Shown here: one piece after another, positions 6,301 to 7,840 of the stretch
How the letters are laid out: the number at the start of each line of letters is the position of its first letter
How positions within the stretch are numbered: the first letter of the stretch is position 1
DNA from: Bifidobacterium breve
Lineage (GTDB): Bacteria > Actinomycetota > Acidimicrobiia > IMCC26256
Length of the DNA stretch: 7,840 bases
Assembly (NCBI GenBank): GCA_945907055.1
Contig: CAMDSG010000079.1
Coordinates: 1-7,840 of the forward strand
Reading direction: 5' to 3'
The notes under the pieces: model-generated
What the model was told of the DNA's origin: nothing
Database searches by the model: none
The model's input: the letters and a program-made list of their open reading frames with translations, nothing else
Position numbers and translations under genes: made by a program

Positions 6301-6732
6301 CTAATTGAGGTCGTTTCGCTCATTTGGGTCAAGTCTCTGAAGCAACACCCGGTCTACCGCTACCCAAAGTGTCTTTGAGTGTGGATAGAAGACGATGGGG
6401 CCAAAGGCCATTATGGGAATTGTGATTGCGAGTAGTGGGATCACTGGGACCTCGGGAATAGTCAAGATGAGTGCAGTGACGAAGACGATTGCAAAGAGTC
6501 CGCCGGTTGCGATCATGTTAAATGCGAGCGCCCCTGCCCAGTAACCCTGCTCTCGCTCAAAATGCAGCCCGCATTCTGGGCAGTCGTCAAGAATCTTAAA
6601 ATAGCCTTTGAATAGATGCCCAGAGCTACAGCGAGGGCATCTCTTGGTTAGTCCCAGCCAGAGCGCACCGGCTCGGCTAGGGGTCTTGGAGCTGACGTTC
6701 TTAGAGCCGACGTTCTTCGGGTCAGGCGACAT
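6301..6732 (-). CDS. DUF983 family zinc-ribbon membrane protein
   Basis: The product has 143 residues. After a polar start of about 20 residues comes a zinc-ribbon-like module, RCPRCSSGHLFKGYFKI with CPECG, placing four cysteines at 32, 35, 51 and 54. FEREQGYWAGALAFN follows, then two membrane helices at about 68-91 and 96-115, and FYPHSKTLWVAVDR. This cysteine pattern, two-helix layout and FYP-SKTLW segment are typical of DUF983 proteins. Their function is not established as far as I know. The gene starts 33 nt after the thiolase stop on the same strand, so the two are probably co-transcribed. No good ribosome binding site precedes the ATG, which fits reliance on upstream translation. The polar start carries a small duplication (KNVGS, KNVSS) from a 15-bp tandem repeat. 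Confidence 0.85.
   Translation of the reverse strand: MSPDPKNVGSKNVSSKTPSRAGALWLGLTKRCPRCSSGHLFKGYFKILDDCPECGLHFEREQGYWAGALAFNMIATGGLFAIVFVTALILTIPEVPVIPLLAITIPIMAFGPIVFYPHSKTLWVAVDRVLLQRLDPNERNDLN
6689..6717. repeat. 15-bp tandem duplication inside the DUF983 gene
   Basis: GAGCTGACGTTCTT (6689-6702) and GAGCCGACGTTCTT (6704-6717) differ at one base and start 15 bp apart. The copies stay in frame and encode KNVSS and KNVGS in the disordered-looking N-terminus. Recent slippage or tandem duplication is the simple explanation. Confidence 0.6.
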
Positions 6733-6765
6733 AGGAGATGACTTTAGTGGCGCGCTATGTGCTCG

Positions 6766-7840
6766 CTATGCCTCAAGAAGATTCGAATGCTTACCTGCGA
6801 CGACCTGAATCTCTCGGCCTTCCCATACCTCTTCGGTCATGGATGTCATGACCTGCTTGTCGCTTGTGTTGAGGAGTGCGCGCCTTCCGTCTGGACAAAT
6901 GGCGGTGATAATTCCTTGAGAGGTTGAGCCATCGCGCTCCATGACTACTGCCGTTGCCTCGATCTCGGCTGGCCCCGTATACGCGCCAGCCGGCTCGCGC
7001 GATGGAAGCAAGTCAACTAGTGGTTGCGTCTCTGATTTCGGAACGAACGCTGCGGTGTTGTTCGGTGTAGTCGGTGGCGTAGTTGAGTAGATACCTGCTG
7101 CATGTTTTGTTGCATACCAACCAAGAGCGGTTACTAGACCGATTGATCCAGGGGCTTGCCTGCATGCATCCACCATTGCGGCTATTGAGCGAACAACATA
7201 AGCATTACCAGGTCCACCAGCGAACCCGAGGCCTCCGGTGAGAGTTAGCGGGCGCGGATCCTGAATTGGACCCTTCAGGTTGAGCGCACGCATCGCAAGT
7301 TGAACCGCTGACGGGAAGCATGAATACAGATCCATGTGAGCGATGTCGTCCATACCGATCCCGGCCGCAGCGAGGGCCGTGGAGACGGCGGTGGCGATTG
7401 CGGGGGAGTCGGCTAACGACCAGCGCTCAGTGAAGAAGTAGTGGTCGTTGGCCTCAGCACCGGACCACGGAAAGACCATCTCATCGCTAGGCACCCCCGC
7501 TTCAACTGCTGCACTGTAGGAGCACATGACAATGGCGGCGGCTTGGTCCACATCAATATTTGCGCACATGAGTTTTGTATAAGGGAATACAACCATGCGA
7601 TTGCTCGGGGAGGTGAGAGTGATGTCATCGGCGGAATAAGCAGTCTGAGACCATGCGCGTGGATTCTTTGCGGCTTGGGATGAAAAGTGCTCCCAGAGTG
7701 CGCCGACTTCGCGCCGATGTTCTTCGATGCTCCTTCCTGATGCGTGGCGAATGGCTGTCTCAAAGAGTGGATAGACACTTGTCGGAGCGATAGCAGCGTG
7801 GGCGTTCTCATAATCGCTCGTGCCGGGTCGCGGGTCTCCC
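6766..7840 (-). CDS. Thiolase-family acetyl-CoA acetyltransferase (N-terminus outside window)
   Basis: The frame stays open to the window edge, leaving 357 visible residues ending at TAG 6766-6768; the N-terminal part is missing. Visible segments include YPLFETAIRHASGRSIEEHR, NPRAWSQ, SNRMVVFPYTKLMCANIDVD, DLYSCFPSAVQ (visible residues 170-180) and TGGLGFAGGPGNAYV (201-215). These are hallmarks of the divergent SCP2-like acetyl-CoA acetyltransferase family common in mycobacteria and other actinobacteria. Such enzymes are thought to condense or cleave acyl-CoA thioesters in lipid or sterol metabolism; the substrate here is unknown. The last 75 residues or so form a separate beta-rich domain (AYTGPAEIEATAVVMERDG onward). 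The nucleophilic cysteine expected near the N-terminus cannot be checked. The ATG at 7596 lies inside conserved sequence and is not the true start. DUF983 follows after 33 nt. Confidence 0.88.
   Translation of the reverse strand, partial: GDPRPGTSDYENAHAAIAPTSVYPLFETAIRHASGRSIEEHRREVGALWEHFSSQAAKNPRAWSQTAYSADDITLTSPSNRMVVFPYTKLMCANIDVDQAAAIVMCSYSAAVEAGVPSDEMVFPWSGAEANDHYFFTERWSLADSPAIATAVSTALAAAGIGMDDIAHMDLYSCFPSAVQLAMRALNLKGPIQDPRPLTLTGGLGFAGGPGNAYVVRSIAAMVDACRQAPGSIGLVTALGWYATKHAAGIYSTTPPTTPNNTAAFVPKSETQPLVDLLPSREPAGAYTGPAEIEATAVVMERDGSTSQGIITAICPDGRRALLNTSDKQVMTSMTEEVWEGREIQVVAGKHSNLLEA

Noticed and set aside
6766..7596. Thiolase gene starting at ATG 7596
   Set aside because: Eighty-one further in-frame codons to the window edge match the thiolase family, so this Met is internal.

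Overview
The window looks like chromosomal DNA of a free-living actinobacterium (Actinomycetota). The best evidence is release factor RF1, whose conserved core around the PAT and GGQ motifs and C-terminal stretch read like actinobacterial RF1. A luciferase-like flavin monooxygenase and a lipid-type thiolase fit the same origin. Base composition is moderate by eye rather than very high GC, and together with the gene content this would suit an aquatic Acidimicrobiia-like lineage. That finer placement is inference only. There are no mobile elements, CRISPR arrays, rRNA or tRNA genes.

Left arm, plus strand (1-2335): the C-terminal end of a luciferase-like (LLM) flavin-dependent oxidoreductase, then prfA (RF1), then prmC (RF1 glutamine methyltransferase). 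The genes overlap at ATGA and GTGA junctions, so they should be co-transcribed and translationally coupled. PrmC modifies the GGQ glutamine of the RF1 encoded just upstream.

Middle and right arm, minus strand (2348-7840), read from right to left: a 5'-truncated thiolase-family acetyl-CoA acetyltransferase, a small DUF983 zinc-ribbon membrane protein, a dCache-HAMP membrane sensor with no recognisable output domain, and a 783-residue protein. That last protein has an ABC-exporter membrane domain, an ABC ATPase domain in which every catalytic motif has degenerated, a cyclic-nucleotide-binding domain and a winged-helix-like C-terminal tail. The two arms converge with 12 bp between stop codons, and a hairpin spans both stops.

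The most interesting part is 2348-6208: an apparently ATPase-dead ABC exporter fused to a cNMP-binding domain, next to an orphan periplasmic-type sensor. The intact long reading frame argues for a retained pseudoenzyme rather than decay. A role as a cyclic-nucleotide-responsive membrane regulator, or as the non-catalytic half of a heterodimeric exporter, is inference. The 177-bp gap upstream of the ABC-like gene holds a nested three-stem hairpin that may be a leader structure.
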